A stretch of 47,909 nt of DNA from an uncultured Bacteroidales bacterium (GTDB lineage Bacteria; Bacteroidota; Bacteroidia; Bacteroidales; Bacteroidaceae), in contig CADBXO010000018.1 in NCBI GenBank assembly GCA_902798685.1, positions 1-47,909 of the forward strand, written 5' to 3'. Under the pieces are notes generated by a model. It ran no database searches. It saw nothing but the letters and a program-made list of their open reading frames with translations, and was not told the origin of the DNA. Every line of letters starts with the position of its first letter. The stretch's first letter is position 1. The translations under genes were made by a program, and so were the position numbers. This document shows, one piece after another, positions 33,228 through 42,881 of the stretch.

Positions 33228-34016
33228 ATGAAAACTAGAATGATGATGATTGGCATTGCAGTTGCAGCGCTTCTGCTTTGCACCGAGAGTGTTCAGGCAC
33301 AGTCCAGAGTAGTCCGCAGGGAACGCAACCCGCAGCGCGTAGACGACCGTCGCATTGACCGTCCCGATCCACGCCGCACACGCGACGTAGTTGTCCCCGT
33401 CCCCGAGCGTCCACGTATAAAAGTCGTTGACAATGAGGTGATACGTTCATTCGACCGCGAGAGATTTGATTCAAACCGTCTCAAGATGGCCGATATGATA
33501 TTCAGCACCGACGGTTACATGACCACAGCACAGATTACACGCGTAGCCGAGACATTCGACTATGACAGCAACCGCATAAAGTTCCTCAAGAACGCATATC
33601 GCAACTGTGTTGATCCGTACAACTACTACATGGTTCTGGGTACGCTTGACTACAGCAGCAGCCGTGAGAAGATCATAAACTACGTACTTGAGGACAAGGA
33701 GAACAGACTCCTCCGCACCGATCTGGTACGCAAGGTCAGCTCATCGGACATGACAGCCATTGTCAAGGCACTCAAGAACGAGAGTTTTGATTCAACACGC
33801 GCAAAACTTGCCAGAATGATTGTATGCGGCAGCCTGCTCACCTCACGCCAGATAGCAGACATGGCCAAGACATTCACCTATGACAGCAAGCGCTTTGATT
33901 TCCTGAATTACGCATATGACTTCTGCGCCGATCCTCAGAACTACGTAGTTGCAGCCAATACACTCGAGTTCAGCACCAACCGCAACGATCTGATGCGTAA
34001 CATCACTCGCAGGTGA
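33228..34016 (+). CDS. DUF4476 repeat protein, secreted
   Basis: 262 residues. Signal peptide ending SVQAQ, an Arg/Asp/Pro-rich basic stretch (residues 25-65, RRERNPQRVDDRRIDRPDPRR), then two tandem DUF4476 repeats of about 90 residues. Repeat 1 starts FDSNRLKMADMIFSTDGYMTT and repeat 2 FDSTRAKLARMIVCGSLLTS; both continue with F-YDS-R--FL--AY--C-DP-NY. The repeat is helical and of unknown function; it is common in Bacteroidetes. The last codon is followed by TGA inside the type B element. No clear promoter was seen beyond AT-rich sequence. Confidence 0.85.
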   Translation: MKTRMMMIGIAVAALLLCTESVQAQSRVVRRERNPQRVDDRRIDRPDPRRTRDVVVPVPERPRIKVVDNEVIRSFDRERFDSNRLKMADMIFSTDGYMTTAQITRVAETFDYDSNRIKFLKNAYRNCVDPYNYYMVLGTLDYSSSREKIINYVLEDKENRLLRTDLVRKVSSSDMTAIVKALKNESFDSTRAKLARMIVCGSLLTSRQIADMAKTFTYDSKRFDFLNYAYDFCADPQNYVVAANTLEFSTNRNDLMRNITRR

Positions 34017-34130
34017 CAATGGGGACGGTTCTCTTTGGCGTAAAGCCTAGATAACAAGAAACCCTCTAACACGGAAATGTGCTAGAGGGTTTCTTATTGT
34101 AGGGCCAAAGAGAACCGTCCCCAATGTCAC
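34013..34130. repeat. Type B palindromic element between two convergent genes
   Basis: 27-base arms (34013-34039 and 34104-34130) starting GTGACA and containing GGGGACGGTTCTCTTTGG are inverted repeats with one mismatch. Each arm's TGA is the stop codon of the gene on its side (34014-34016 on plus, 34129-34127 on minus). Between them, a 13 bp perfect hairpin (AAGAAACCCTCTA 34056-34068 with TAGAGGGTTTCTT 34083-34095) works as a two-way terminator. Confidence 0.85.
34056..34095. terminator. Bidirectional hairpin inside the type B element
   Basis: A 13 bp perfect stem with a 14-base loop, flanked on the right by TATTGT. It would stop transcription from the DUF4476 gene and from the TlpA-like gene. 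Confidence 0.7.
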
Positions 34131-35242
34131 TTGAAGTAATCCTCAAGAGCCTCCTCAAGCTCATGGTCGCGAAGATCACGGCCGATGATAGTGCCGTCAG
34201 CGTCAATCAGGAAAGTGCAGGGAATTGCAGAAACAGTGTACTTGACAGCTGCAGTGTTTCTGGCATCCTCAATACCGTTCCAAAGCTGAACCCAGTTCAT
34301 ACCGTTGTCCTTGACAGCCTTGATCCACTCATCAGTCTCATCATCAACTGATACGCTTACAATCTCAAATCCTTTTGACTTGTACTTCTTGTAAGCAGCC
34401 TTGAGATTGGGAATCTCATTGAGGCAGGGAGTGCACCAACTTGCCCAGAAATCCAGCAGAACCACCTTGTTCTTGCCAACGTAGTCAGAGAATTTTGCCT
34501 TATTCTCAAAACCACCCTTCTTGTCCAGGATGGCAGCCTCAAAATCCAGATAAGGCTTACCAAGGCTGGTAGCCAGCTGAGCCTGTGTCATGGCGGTAAG
34601 CTGCATCATCATAATATCCTGACCGAATTTAGGAGCAAGCTTCTCAAGAAGTCTCATGGTCTCCTCTAGATCAAGCAGGCTGTAGTTGTCCATGAGCTGC
34701 TGATAACCGTAGAACTTGTCGGCATTCTCCTCAATGCTCTGGGCCAGAAGAGCGGCGAAACGCTCCTGAAGGTCACCCATCTGCTTGTAGAAAATACTTG
34801 CATCACCACCTGAAGCAAGAGTCACACGGATTCTGTCCTCTATCTCATCGGCCTCATCATTGAAGACCTCAGTGTCATCATAGAACTTCTGGAAGGCATC
34901 GTTGTTGGGGGTACCGGCCAGAAACTGATTTCCGCTCTCAACGTCAATCAGAACAGTGATGTTTCCTCTCTCAAGGAACAACTGGCAACCTCTCATCATG
35001 TCTTCAACCTCAAATGTGATGACAGCAATCTGAGCGGTATCGATTTCACCCTTGAAGGTAAACTTGCCGTCCTTGACTACTGTTGAATCCAGATTGTTCA
35101 GGCCGTCGTACTCAAGGGTGCTGAGTGTCAGGACGCTACCATCCTCCAAACCCTCAATTTCTCCCTTTATCTTGTATGAATCCTTACCGCCGCATGAAGC
35201 CAGCAGTACGGCTGCCAATAAGGCTGTCAGTATCCTTTTCAT
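34127..35242 (-). CDS. TlpA-like thioredoxin-fold lipoprotein with N-terminal DUF4369-type domain
   Basis: 371 residues. SPII signal MKRILTALLAAVLLASC (Cys17). The N-terminal beta domain (about 22-105, IKGEIEGLEDGSVLTLS, TVVKDGKFTFKGEID) is of the DUF4369 type. A helical middle follows, then a thioredoxin fold with FWASWCTPCLNEIP (Cys270, Cys273), YKSKGFEIVSVSVDDE, and AIPCTFLIDADG holding the cis-Pro341. Such proteins reduce periplasmic disulfides or serve cytochrome maturation. It begins 3 bases after prs, so it is probably co-transcribed, which is an odd pairing. The stop lies inside the type B element. Confidence 0.9.
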   Translation of the reverse strand: MKRILTALLAAVLLASCGGKDSYKIKGEIEGLEDGSVLTLSTLEYDGLNNLDSTVVKDGKFTFKGEIDTAQIAVITFEVEDMMRGCQLFLERGNITVLIDVESGNQFLAGTPNNDAFQKFYDDTEVFNDEADEIEDRIRVTLASGGDASIFYKQMGDLQERFAALLAQSIEENADKFYGYQQLMDNYSLLDLEETMRLLEKLAPKFGQDIMMMQLTAMTQAQLATSLGKPYLDFEAAILDKKGGFENKAKFSDYVGKNKVVLLDFWASWCTPCLNEIPNLKAAYKKYKSKGFEIVSVSVDDETDEWIKAVKDNGMNWVQLWNGIEDARNTAAVKYTVSAIPCTFLIDADGTIIGRDLRDHELEEALEDYFK

Positions 35243-35245
35243 ATG

Positions 35246-36193
35246 TTACTTGATTAAATATTGTGAGCTGATTGACTCGTTACTGATGACCCTGCGGATA
35301 GTCTCGGCGAACATCTGTGCTACAGAGAGCTGCTTGAGTTTCTTGCAGGGGATCGAGTTACGGTAAGGTATGCTATTGGTGAATATGATCTCCTCAAGCT
35401 GTGAGTTGTCAACGCGTACGGGAGCATCACCTGACATAACGCAGTGTGAAGCCAGGGCGCGTACAGACTTGGCACCGGCCTCCATCATGACATCACCGGC
35501 CTTGCAGATTGTACCTGCAGTGTCAACGATATCGTCAACAATAACCACGTTCTTGCCCTGTACATCACCGATAATGCGGATATCATCCACAACATTGGCG
35601 CGGGTACGTGTCTTCTGGCAGAGAACCAAAGGTACATCCAGGAACTTGGCGTATGCGCTGGCACGCTTACTGCCGCCTACATCAGGAGCAGCCATTACCA
35701 GCTCATCGAGCTTAAGGCTCTGGATGTAAGGCAGGAACACCATTGATGCATACAGATGGTCAACGGGAACGTCAAAGAATCCCTGAATCTGGTCTGCATG
35801 GAGGTCCATTGTGATCAGACGGTCAATACCGGCGGTGCTGAGCATATCGGCCACCAGCTTGGCGCCTATTGATACACGCGGCTTGTCCTTGCGGTCCTGA
35901 CGTGCCCAACCGAAGTAAGGAACGACAGCGTTTACAGACTTGGCCGATGCACGCTTGGCTGCGTCAACCATGAGCAGGAGCTCCATAAGATTGTCCGATG
36001 ACGGGAATGTGGACTGAACCAGGAATACATCCCTACCGCGGATGGATTCCTCATAAGACACTGCAAACTCGCCGTCTGCAAAATGAGCCACATTCATGTT
36101 GCCCAGAGGGCAGTTAAGGTAATCGCATATCTCTTTGGCCAGGTACATGGTGTTTGTACCGCAGAAGACCAGAAAGGAATTGCTTGAATCCAT
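35246..36193 (-). CDS. prs: Ribose-phosphate pyrophosphokinase
   Basis: 315 residues, the usual length. Makes PRPP from ribose 5-phosphate and ATP, the precursor for nucleotides and histidine. Blocks are FADGEFAVSYEESIRGRDVFLVQST, PYFGWARQDRKDKPRVSIGAKLVADML, MDLHADQIQGFFDVPVDHLYA and the PRPP-binding loop VVIVDDIVDTAGTICKAG. A TAACTTTG box lies 33 bases upstream. It feeds HisG, encoded 14 kb away. Confidence 0.97.
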   Translation of the reverse strand: MDSSNSFLVFCGTNTMYLAKEICDYLNCPLGNMNVAHFADGEFAVSYEESIRGRDVFLVQSTFPSSDNLMELLLMVDAAKRASAKSVNAVVPYFGWARQDRKDKPRVSIGAKLVADMLSTAGIDRLITMDLHADQIQGFFDVPVDHLYASMVFLPYIQSLKLDELVMAAPDVGGSKRASAYAKFLDVPLVLCQKTRTRANVVDDIRIIGDVQGKNVVIVDDIVDTAGTICKAGDVMMEAGAKSVRALASHCVMSGDAPVRVDNSQLEEIIFTNSIPYRNSIPCKKLKQLSVAQMFAETIRRVISNESISSQYLIK

Positions 36194-36225
36194 TAAGATC
36201 AGTTGTTTAGTAAAATTTTACTCTG

Positions 36226-36233
36226 CAAAGTTA
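36226..36233 (-). promoter_or_regulatory. -7 promoter box of prs
   Basis: Minus-strand TAACTTTG, 33 bases before the ATG at 36193. Confidence 0.65.
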
Positions 36234-36320
36234 CAAATAAATAGGACTTGCAGCCGGCCCTTTTCTCCATTTTTTAGATTATTTATCAACAGGACAAAAC
36301 GTGAAAAATGTAAAACTGAG

Positions 36321-36344
36321 GACAGTACCCAATTGTATTACAAC
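36321..36344. repeat. Decayed half of a type A palindromic element
   Basis: GACAGTACCCAATTGTATTA resembles the right half of the 5611 element (GTCAGGCCCCAATTGTATCA), with four changes in 20. It lies directly before a terminator. Confidence 0.4.
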
Positions 36345-36378
36345 AAAAAAAGGTCGCCCCATTTGAGCGACCTTTTTT
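36345..36378 (-). terminator. Terminator after the barrel gene ending at 36396
   Basis: GGTCGC (36352-36357) pairs with GCGACC (36367-36372), flanked by A and T runs of six to seven bases, so it can act in both directions. It ends the leftward lipoprotein/barrel unit. Confidence 0.85.
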
Positions 36379-36395
36379 ATTACCACTAATATAGA

Positions 36396-37298
36396 TTAGA
36401 AGTAGAAGTTCAGTGTAACGTTTCCACCTATATTACCAGTACCAACGGTAATCTGGTTGCTTGAAGGTGATACCAGCTCTGTCCACTCTCTCTTGGCTAT
36501 ATCAACAGTTGAGAAACCCTCAAGATCCTGATATTGAGCCTGGTCAAATGAAGCAAGTGCTGTAAAGTTCACCTCACCGCCAATAGACATCTTGGGGATG
36601 ATGAAATATTCAACACCTACAAATGTTACGATACCGGCATGCATTGAAGCGCCCAGGTTGTAATCCTTGACAAGACGGTTATAAGAGAAACCGTTCATGG
36701 CAGGAACAGTACCACCGTTTGACTCAGAAGGAGCCTGGTTGATATCTGTAATTGCATTACCATAGGTATATTTGTCATACACATTGTTCATGGCAAACAA
36801 AAGACCTGCGCCATAAACGCCCTGCAGTCTCTCCTTGCCTGCTCTCTTCTCCAGACCAACCATCAGGCTCAAACCTGTATTACTATTCAGGTGTGTGTCA
36901 ATAACCTTCTTCTGTGAGAACGGATTCACTGCGAACTCAGCATCATCACGAGCATAGGTTTTTGTGTTGGTACGCTGATAAATAAGACCCAGGTTAACTC
37001 TAAGTGCTGTCTCCTTGTCAAGAAAATACTTGCCGGAAATAGACATCAGCGGAGCAATCTTACGGAACGGTGCGGTTTTGATATCACCACCCATATATGC
37101 CTGACCGGCAAACTCATCAAGAGTGTTGGCACCAGAGCCGTTAAAGAACTGGCCAATGTACTGTGTCATAGGTAAGCCGCTGACAGATATTGCATAGTCA
37201 CCTGTCTTAGGGGTATATTGAACCTCAGTCTCCTGAGATCTGGCGGTAGCAGTGACAAGGGTCAGAGCCGCCAAAACCATTAACTTAAACTGTTTCAT
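36396..37298 (-). CDS. Predicted outer-membrane beta-barrel protein
   Basis: 300 residues from the ATG at 37298, which follows AAAGGA at a fair distance; codons upstream give no signal. Signal peptide MKQFKLMVLAALTLVTATARSQ. The mature protein is strand-rich and ends TVGTGNIGGNVTLNFYF with terminal Phe. ISGKYFLDKETALRVNLGLIYQRTNTKTY and AGIVTFVGVEYFIIPKMSIGGEVNFTA look like adjacent membrane strands. No named family recognised, though Bacteroidetes have many such proteins. It follows the lipoprotein gene at 37336 by 37 bases and is probably its operon partner. Confidence 0.7.
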   Translation of the reverse strand: MKQFKLMVLAALTLVTATARSQETEVQYTPKTGDYAISVSGLPMTQYIGQFFNGSGANTLDEFAGQAYMGGDIKTAPFRKIAPLMSISGKYFLDKETALRVNLGLIYQRTNTKTYARDDAEFAVNPFSQKKVIDTHLNSNTGLSLMVGLEKRAGKERLQGVYGAGLLFAMNNVYDKYTYGNAITDINQAPSESNGGTVPAMNGFSYNRLVKDYNLGASMHAGIVTFVGVEYFIIPKMSIGGEVNFTALASFDQAQYQDLEGFSTVDIAKREWTELVSPSSNQITVGTGNIGGNVTLNFYF

Positions 37299-37335
37299 AA
37301 TCAAATCCTTTCAGATAATAAAACAATTATTGTCA

Positions 37336-38400
37336 TTACCAATTCCATTTGTAATTCAGTGCACCCTGTGAATAAAGTACCGGACCTTCCGGAGCATCAA
37401 TATTATTATTGCCGATACCCTTGATTCCAGCCTTATCCTGCAGTTCGGGGAAAACAGTCAGATCATTAAACTTAAGAGGTACAAGCTCATTGTCTTCTGA
37501 AACGAACTTGCTGGTGCTTACTGACGGATAAAGAACTGTGCAGGTCTGGCTCTTCCATTGTGCCTTGTCATTATCATAGTACCTACCTGTAAAGTCTGTG
37601 TCAAGCTCGGCCTGAAGTGTAACCTTGAGCTGAGGCTTATTGGTCATACTCTTCCAGTTATCGGGCAGATTAATAGTGAATGAATAAATACCTTCATTAT
37701 TAGTCTGGATTCCGGTCTTGGTATAATTCATATAAGTATTACCTGAGTCATCCCAAGTCTTGATCTCACAAACCAGCTTCCATTTCTTTTCATCAACCTG
37801 AGTCTTGATATCATACTTTGAAGCATCCTTATTCCAAACCCACTGCTGAAGCAGAACCTTACCGCTAACTGAAACTGTCTTTGACATTCTCTCGGCTACG
37901 GTAGCATCGGATGTAACATTGAAATCATAAGTCTTGATATCTTTGTTGGTCATTGACTGTGTAGTAGGACCAACGCCTGTGTTATACAGGGCATTGGGTA
38001 TTGAAACGATCTCACCGGCTGAAACGACCTTCTTTTCTGCATAGAAAGGAACAACTGATACCTTTACGTTAGTAGCGTTAATACCAAGGGGAAGAGTAAA
38101 AGAGAACTTACCTTCCTCATCAATATCAGCAAGGAAAGTCTGATTACCGGTTGAACCGCTTACATATGAACTGTTGCCGACTTCAATCTTAACCTGCTTT
38201 CCGGCTGCCGGAACAAAGTGTTCCTCGAAGATTACTCCGTTAGCATCCTTGTAAGCACCTGCATCATACTTTACAGTACCAACAACAGCACCATGAGGAA
38301 GAGCCTCATTATTGAGGTCGTTGGAATTGAACTCTGATTGCTCTTTTGTGCAGCCTACTATCATAAGAGCAGCCGCAGCAACTAAAAAATACTTTCTCAT
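37336..38400 (-). CDS. Hypothetical lipoprotein
   Basis: 354 residues. SPII signal MRKYFLVAAAALMIVGC (Cys17). The mature part seems to hold two or three beta-sandwich domains: HGAVVGTVKYDAGAYKDANGV at the start, FLADIDEEGKFSFTLPLG and GIQTNNEGIYSFTINLP as repeated strand-loop-strand motifs like carboxypeptidase-regulatory or fibronectin-like folds. It ends YKWNW. Family not recognised. The pairing with a barrel echoes the other barrel/lipoprotein pairs in this window but the sequences do not look related. Its promoter is TAAATTCG at 38449-38456. Confidence 0.65.
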   Translation of the reverse strand: MRKYFLVAAAALMIVGCTKEQSEFNSNDLNNEALPHGAVVGTVKYDAGAYKDANGVIFEEHFVPAAGKQVKIEVGNSSYVSGSTGNQTFLADIDEEGKFSFTLPLGINATNVKVSVVPFYAEKKVVSAGEIVSIPNALYNTGVGPTTQSMTNKDIKTYDFNVTSDATVAERMSKTVSVSGKVLLQQWVWNKDASKYDIKTQVDEKKWKLVCEIKTWDDSGNTYMNYTKTGIQTNNEGIYSFTINLPDNWKSMTNKPQLKVTLQAELDTDFTGRYYDNDKAQWKSQTCTVLYPSVSTSKFVSEDNELVPLKFNDLTVFPELQDKAGIKGIGNNNIDAPEGPVLYSQGALNYKWNW

Positions 38401-38448
38401 TTTTAAAAAATTAAAATGTTTGGTAAATCCTTTTTTATAATGTTGCCG

Positions 38449-38456
38449 CGAATTTA
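38449..38456 (-). promoter_or_regulatory. -7 box of the lipoprotein/barrel unit
   Basis: Minus-strand TAAATTCG, a variant of TAnnTTTG, about 50 bases before the ATG at 38400. Confidence 0.45.
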
Positions 38457-38499
38457 GGATATTAACAATAAAAAACCAAAATTTAATTAAAAAAAATAA

Positions 38500-41064
38500 T
38501 CAATAGAACCACTTTACGTAGCAGAAGTCCTGACGGTGAGGCAGGTCGGCGTTCTTGGGATACATGCGGTATGCAACCTTGAACGATCCTGCAAAGTCAT
38601 TCTTGACGCTGCCGCGGAACGTATAAAGGTTACCGTCACGCTTAACCAGTTCAAGCGGAATAACCTTCATCAGCTTGTCATTGCCGTCGGCATCGGCCCC
38701 TACAACTACCATCTCAACGCCAATTGCATCGTCCAGGCCCTTCTCGTCTATGACATACTCCACGTCATAGCTCTTACCGGTCTCGAACTGGCCCTGATTG
38801 ACAGTCTCGGTCTTGTTGGCGCTTACCACGCTGATGGTATCCCAACGCTGTGCCACAGTCTCCTTCCAGGCTGCAATCTCCTTGGCCTTGGCAAAGTCAT
38901 CGGCCTGCAGCACATGTGAGCGCTCGGCCATCTTGCAGTAGAACTTGCTGAAATAATCGTCCAACTGACGCTTCATAGTATAGTGCGGAGCTATCTGGGC
39001 AATTGAGTTCTTCATTGTCGATACCCAACCCTCGGATATGCCCTCGGCGTTCTTGTTGTAGTAGAGCGGAACAATCTCGTTCTCAAGCAGGCTGTAGATG
39101 GTAGCTGCATCGAGCTGGTCCTGATAGCCCTGGTTCTGGTAGGTACGCTTGTCGGTAAGAGCCCAACCGGCACCCTCACGGTAACCCTCGTACCACCATC
39201 CGTCAAGCACGGAGAGGTTCACTACACCGTTCATAAGAGCCTTCTCGCCCGATGTGCCCGATGCCTCCAGAGGACGTGTCGGTGTATTGAGCCAGATATC
39301 TACGCCCGATACCAGTCGACGTGCCACGTGCATATCGTAGTTCTCAAGGAATATGATCTTGCCTATGAACTCCGGACGGCGGCTTATGTCGATGATCTTC
39401 TTAATAAGACCCTGACCGGCACCGTCATGCGGGTGTGCCTTACCTGTGAACAGGAACTGTACAGGATACTTGGGGTTGTTCACGATCTTGGCCAGACGGT
39501 CCAGGTCAGTGAACAGCAGGTGGGCACGCTTGTATGTGGCAAAGCGGCGTCCGAATCCGATGGTCAGTGCGTTGGGGTTGATCTTCTCCAGCAGTGAGAC
39601 TATGAGTGAGGGGTCACCCTGGTTCTTGAGCCAAGTCTCACGGAAGGTCTTGCGGATGAACTCTATGAGCTGTTTCTTGAGGTCATAGTGCAGATCCCAG
39701 ACAACCTTGTCAGGCACCTTGTATATCTCTTCCCAGATGGCGGCGTTGGACTGGTCTGAGAGGAACTTCTTGTCAAAATACTTGGCATAGAGGTCCTGCC
39801 ACTCCTTGGCTGCCCATGTGGGCATATGTACGCCGTTGGTCACATATCCTACGTGACTCTCCTCGGGGTAGTAACCCTTCCATATTCCTGCGAACATCTT
39901 CTTGGACACCTCACCGTGGAGCCAGCTTACGCCGTTGACCTCCTGGCAGGTGTTGCATGCGAATGTAGACATGCAGAACCTCTCACCGGGATCGCCGGGG
40001 TTGGTACGGCCCATATCCATGAGTTCACCCCATGAGATTCCGAGCTGCTGTGCGTAACCGCTCATGTACTTGCCGAACAGACCCTCGTCAAAGTAGTCGT
40101 GACCGGCAGGAACGGGAGTGTGTACGGTGTAGAGGGATGATGCACGAACCACCTCCATGGCCTGGTTGAATGTAAGACCCTGCTTTACGTACTGTGTAAG
40201 ACGGTACAGGTTGCAAAGTGCAGCATGTCCCTCGTTGCAGTGGTAGAGATCCTTCTTGATACCCAGAGCCTCAAGGGTGAGCATACCGCCTATACCCAGC
40301 AGGATCTCCTGCTTGAGTCGGTTCTCCCAGTCACCGCCGTAGAGCTGTGATGTGATGGGACGGTCGTACTCGCTGTTCATGTCTATGTCGGTATCCATAA
40401 GGTACAGGGACACACGTCCTACGTTAACCTTCCAGATGGCAGCATAAACGGTATAGTTGATATAGGGAACAGCTACTGTCATAGGCTGGCCGTTGCTGTC
40501 ATATACTCTCTCGATAGGCAGGGTGTTGAAATCCGGCGGCTCGTAGTTTGCAATCTGCTGACCGTCCATGGAGAGGGTCTGAGTAAAGTAACCGTGGCGG
40601 TAGAGGAATCCTACACCAACCATATCGACATTACTGTCACTGGCCTCCTTCATGTAGTCGCCGGCCAGGACGCCAAGACCACCTGAGTAGATCTTGAGCA
40701 CGTGAGTCAGACCGTACTCCATGCAGAAGTAGGCCACTGACGGACGCTTGCTGTCGGGCTTTACATCTATATATTTGCGGAATTTGTCATAAATGGCATT
40801 CATCTTGCCCAGGAATGCGGCATCCTTGGACAGCTCCTCCAGCTTGTCGTAACCGAGACGCTGGAGCATGATGATGGGGTTATGACGAACCTCTGTCCAC
40901 ATATCGGGATTGATATCCTTGAACAGAGCCTTGCCATCCTCGTTCCAGACCCACCAGATATTGTGAGCCAACTCGTCAAGTTTCTGCAGAGCCTCAGGCA
41001 TGCTTGATTTTACATAGAAATCATGCCAGGAGGGCAGATTTGAATTACTTGCTTTTATTTTCAT
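38500..41064 (-). CDS. glgP: Alpha-glucan (glycogen) phosphorylase, GT35
   Basis: 854 residues from the ATG at 41064. The in-frame sequence upstream overlaps the glycogen synthase end and is not family-like. The enzyme releases glucose 1-phosphate from glycogen using PLP. Landmarks: [26 protein letters not shown] near residue 110, [45 protein letters not shown] and [25 protein letters not shown], where the Lys binds PLP. This pattern matches the shorter bacterial alpha-glucan phosphorylase subfamily. About 90 residues at the C-terminus form an extra beta domain. It is second in an operon with glycogen synthase, 20 bases apart. Confidence 0.94.
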   Translation of the reverse strand: MKIKASNSNLPSWHDFYVKSSMPEALQKLDELAHNIWWVWNEDGKALFKDINPDMWTEVRHNPIIMLQRLGYDKLEELSKDAAFLGKMNAIYDKFRKYIDVKPDSKRPSVAYFCMEYGLTHVLKIYSGGLGVLAGDYMKEASDSNVDMVGVGFLYRHGYFTQTLSMDGQQIANYEPPDFNTLPIERVYDSNGQPMTVAVPYINYTVYAAIWKVNVGRVSLYLMDTDIDMNSEYDRPITSQLYGGDWENRLKQEILLGIGGMLTLEALGIKKDLYHCNEGHAALCNLYRLTQYVKQGLTFNQAMEVVRASSLYTVHTPVPAGHDYFDEGLFGKYMSGYAQQLGISWGELMDMGRTNPGDPGERFCMSTFACNTCQEVNGVSWLHGEVSKKMFAGIWKGYYPEESHVGYVTNGVHMPTWAAKEWQDLYAKYFDKKFLSDQSNAAIWEEIYKVPDKVVWDLHYDLKKQLIEFIRKTFRETWLKNQGDPSLIVSLLEKINPNALTIGFGRRFATYKRAHLLFTDLDRLAKIVNNPKYPVQFLFTGKAHPHDGAGQGLIKKIIDISRRPEFIGKIIFLENYDMHVARRLVSGVDIWLNTPTRPLEASGTSGEKALMNGVVNLSVLDGWWYEGYREGAGWALTDKRTYQNQGYQDQLDAATIYSLLENEIVPLYYNKNAEGISEGWVSTMKNSIAQIAPHYTMKRQLDDYFSKFYCKMAERSHVLQADDFAKAKEIAAWKETVAQRWDTISVVSANKTETVNQGQFETGKSYDVEYVIDEKGLDDAIGVEMVVVGADADGNDKLMKVIPLELVKRDGNLYTFRGSVKNDFAGSFKVAYRMYPKNADLPHRQDFCYVKWFY

Positions 41065-41084
41065 ATCGTCTCTAAAATAATTTC

Positions 41085-42755
41085 TTAACTGTTTTGGTAC
41101 ATTTTGCGCCAAGTCTTGTTGACTGCAAATTGGTATGCTTCAAGGTAATACTTAATAAAGTGTTTCCATAGTGCTTTCTGTGCTATTTTGCCGGCCTTCT
41201 GCCTTATCTCTTCACGCTGAGCCAGGCTCAGCTGTACCCACTTCTCGATCTGGGCGCTTATATCGGTGGCGGCATCGTGCCAGTTGCCGTCAGTGCGGTG
41301 AACCACCTTGACACCATCCTCAATCTCGGCCTTACGGCCCAGTACCGAGTTGACCCAGAGACCGAAACCGGCCAGGTCCGATGTCACCGTGGGCACCTTG
41401 AATGCAGCGCTCTCGAGCGGGGTGTAACCCCAAGGCTCGTAATATGAAGGATAGACCGCCAGATCCTGACCTATAAGCAGGTCATAATATGAACGGCCGA
41501 ATATGCCGTCATTTCCGTCAAGATAACAGGGAACGAACAGAACCTTGATATTGTCATCGGGCCTGTTTTCGAATCCCATGGACCTGAGGGTGCAGAGCAC
41601 ACGGTCCTCATCCATGTTGTGCAGCCAGTGTGTGGTGAGCGGCATGGGTAGGGGAGTGGTGCCGGAGTCCTTGAGTGACAGGCGGTCCTGCAGGTCTGCT
41701 CTGGGCTCCTTGACCCAGGCGGGGACGTTGATCAGTGCCAGGATGTGGGCTCCATCGGTCCTGTTGTTGTCACGCAGCTTGCGCAGCGACTCCAGGAACA
41801 GGTCGATTCCCTTGTTGCGGAACTCGTATCGTCCACCGGTAGCCACGATGACTGTCTCGCTGCCCCAGAATGTTCCGAACAGCTTGTTGGCCACGTTGAG
41901 TATGCACTGACGTGCGTCGCGGCGGGTAGCGTCGAACTTGCTTGCCGGAGGCAGGAATCCGTCCTCAAAGCCGTTCACGGTGATGACATCGGGAGTACGC
42001 TCCAGCAGCTGTGTGCATTCCAGAGCCGTGATGTCGCTGACAGTGGTGAAGCAGTCAACCCTCTGTGCGGTCTGTTTCTCTACGGAGTGCTTGGACTCCA
42101 TATTGAGCTCCTGAGCCATCTGGTCACCGTTATAGCCCTTGAAGAACTCGTACAGTGCCTTGCCGTTACCGCAGATGGAACGTCCTATCGAGGTGGCGTG
42201 AGTGGTAAACACTGTCGCTACCTGCGGTATGAAATGCTTGAGGAATAGTGCTCCCAGACCGGTCATCCACTCATGTGCATGATAGACTACCGTGTCATTT
42301 GGGCTTATGTTGAAGTTGTAGAAACTTTTTACTGCCATTGCAGCGGTGTACGAGAACATTGAAGCTTCGTCATAATCACCGTATGCATGCATGGAATCCA
42401 CCTTGAACAGCTCCCAGGCGCGGCCGTAGATGGAGTTCTTGAGCGGATAGCTCGCCATGAAGTTCACCAGGAATACGATGGGTCGGCCGGGTATGTTCCA
42501 ATAACCGGTACGGACCAGGATGCCGTCGTTTTCACGGGCTACATCCTTCCAGATGGCGTAAAGTGATTTGTCCTCAACAAACAAGGGGTTGTTCTTGCCT
42601 TCCCAGAGATCGGGACCGACATAGATGAGCGTGGCGCCACTCTCCTCCTTAAGCGTCTTGGCCTGAGTGGAGAGCACAGTGTATATGCCTCCAATTTTAT
42701 TGCAGACCTCCCAGCTTACGGAAAATATGAAGTTTGGCTTCCTGTTGGTATCCAT
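41085..42755 (-). CDS. Glycogen synthase, eukaryote-type GT3
   Basis: 556 residues. It begins [25 protein letters not shown], the hallmark of GT3 glycogen synthases of fungi and animals, unlike the GT5 GlgA of most bacteria. [16 protein letters not shown] and [14 protein letters not shown] follow. The acceptor/donor site is [31 protein letters not shown] near residue 440. GT3 enzymes use UDP-glucose in eukaryotes, so the bacterial one may too. Together with the phosphorylase downstream it forms a glycogen build-and-release unit. A TAACTTTG box lies 38 bases upstream. Confidence 0.93.
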   Translation of the reverse strand: MDTNRKPNFIFSVSWEVCNKIGGIYTVLSTQAKTLKEESGATLIYVGPDLWEGKNNPLFVEDKSLYAIWKDVARENDGILVRTGYWNIPGRPIVFLVNFMASYPLKNSIYGRAWELFKVDSMHAYGDYDEASMFSYTAAMAVKSFYNFNISPNDTVVYHAHEWMTGLGALFLKHFIPQVATVFTTHATSIGRSICGNGKALYEFFKGYNGDQMAQELNMESKHSVEKQTAQRVDCFTTVSDITALECTQLLERTPDVITVNGFEDGFLPPASKFDATRRDARQCILNVANKLFGTFWGSETVIVATGGRYEFRNKGIDLFLESLRKLRDNNRTDGAHILALINVPAWVKEPRADLQDRLSLKDSGTTPLPMPLTTHWLHNMDEDRVLCTLRSMGFENRPDDNIKVLFVPCYLDGNDGIFGRSYYDLLIGQDLAVYPSYYEPWGYTPLESAAFKVPTVTSDLAGFGLWVNSVLGRKAEIEDGVKVVHRTDGNWHDAATDISAQIEKWVQLSLAQREEIRQKAGKIAQKALWKHFIKYYLEAYQFAVNKTWRKMYQNS

Positions 42756-42792
42756 AATGATAATCCTTTTTATCAGATTTTATTCTAGGCCG

Positions 42793-42800
42793 CAAAGTTA
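42793..42800 (-). promoter_or_regulatory. -7 promoter box of the glycogen operon
   Basis: Minus-strand TAACTTTG, about 38 bases before the ATG at 42755. Confidence 0.65.
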
Positions 42801-42881
42801 GCAATAATCGCAGCTACATTGTTTAATATTTAACACTCTTTTTTATGAGTGCGTGTGCGTATGTACGTGCGTGTAGGGGTG

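Noticed and set aside
42840-42880. Alternating GT/GC-rich tract after mnmA as a possible regulatory element
   Set aside because: It looks like a simple low-complexity stretch; the hairpin CACTC/GAGTG around it is weak and no clear terminator could be drawn.
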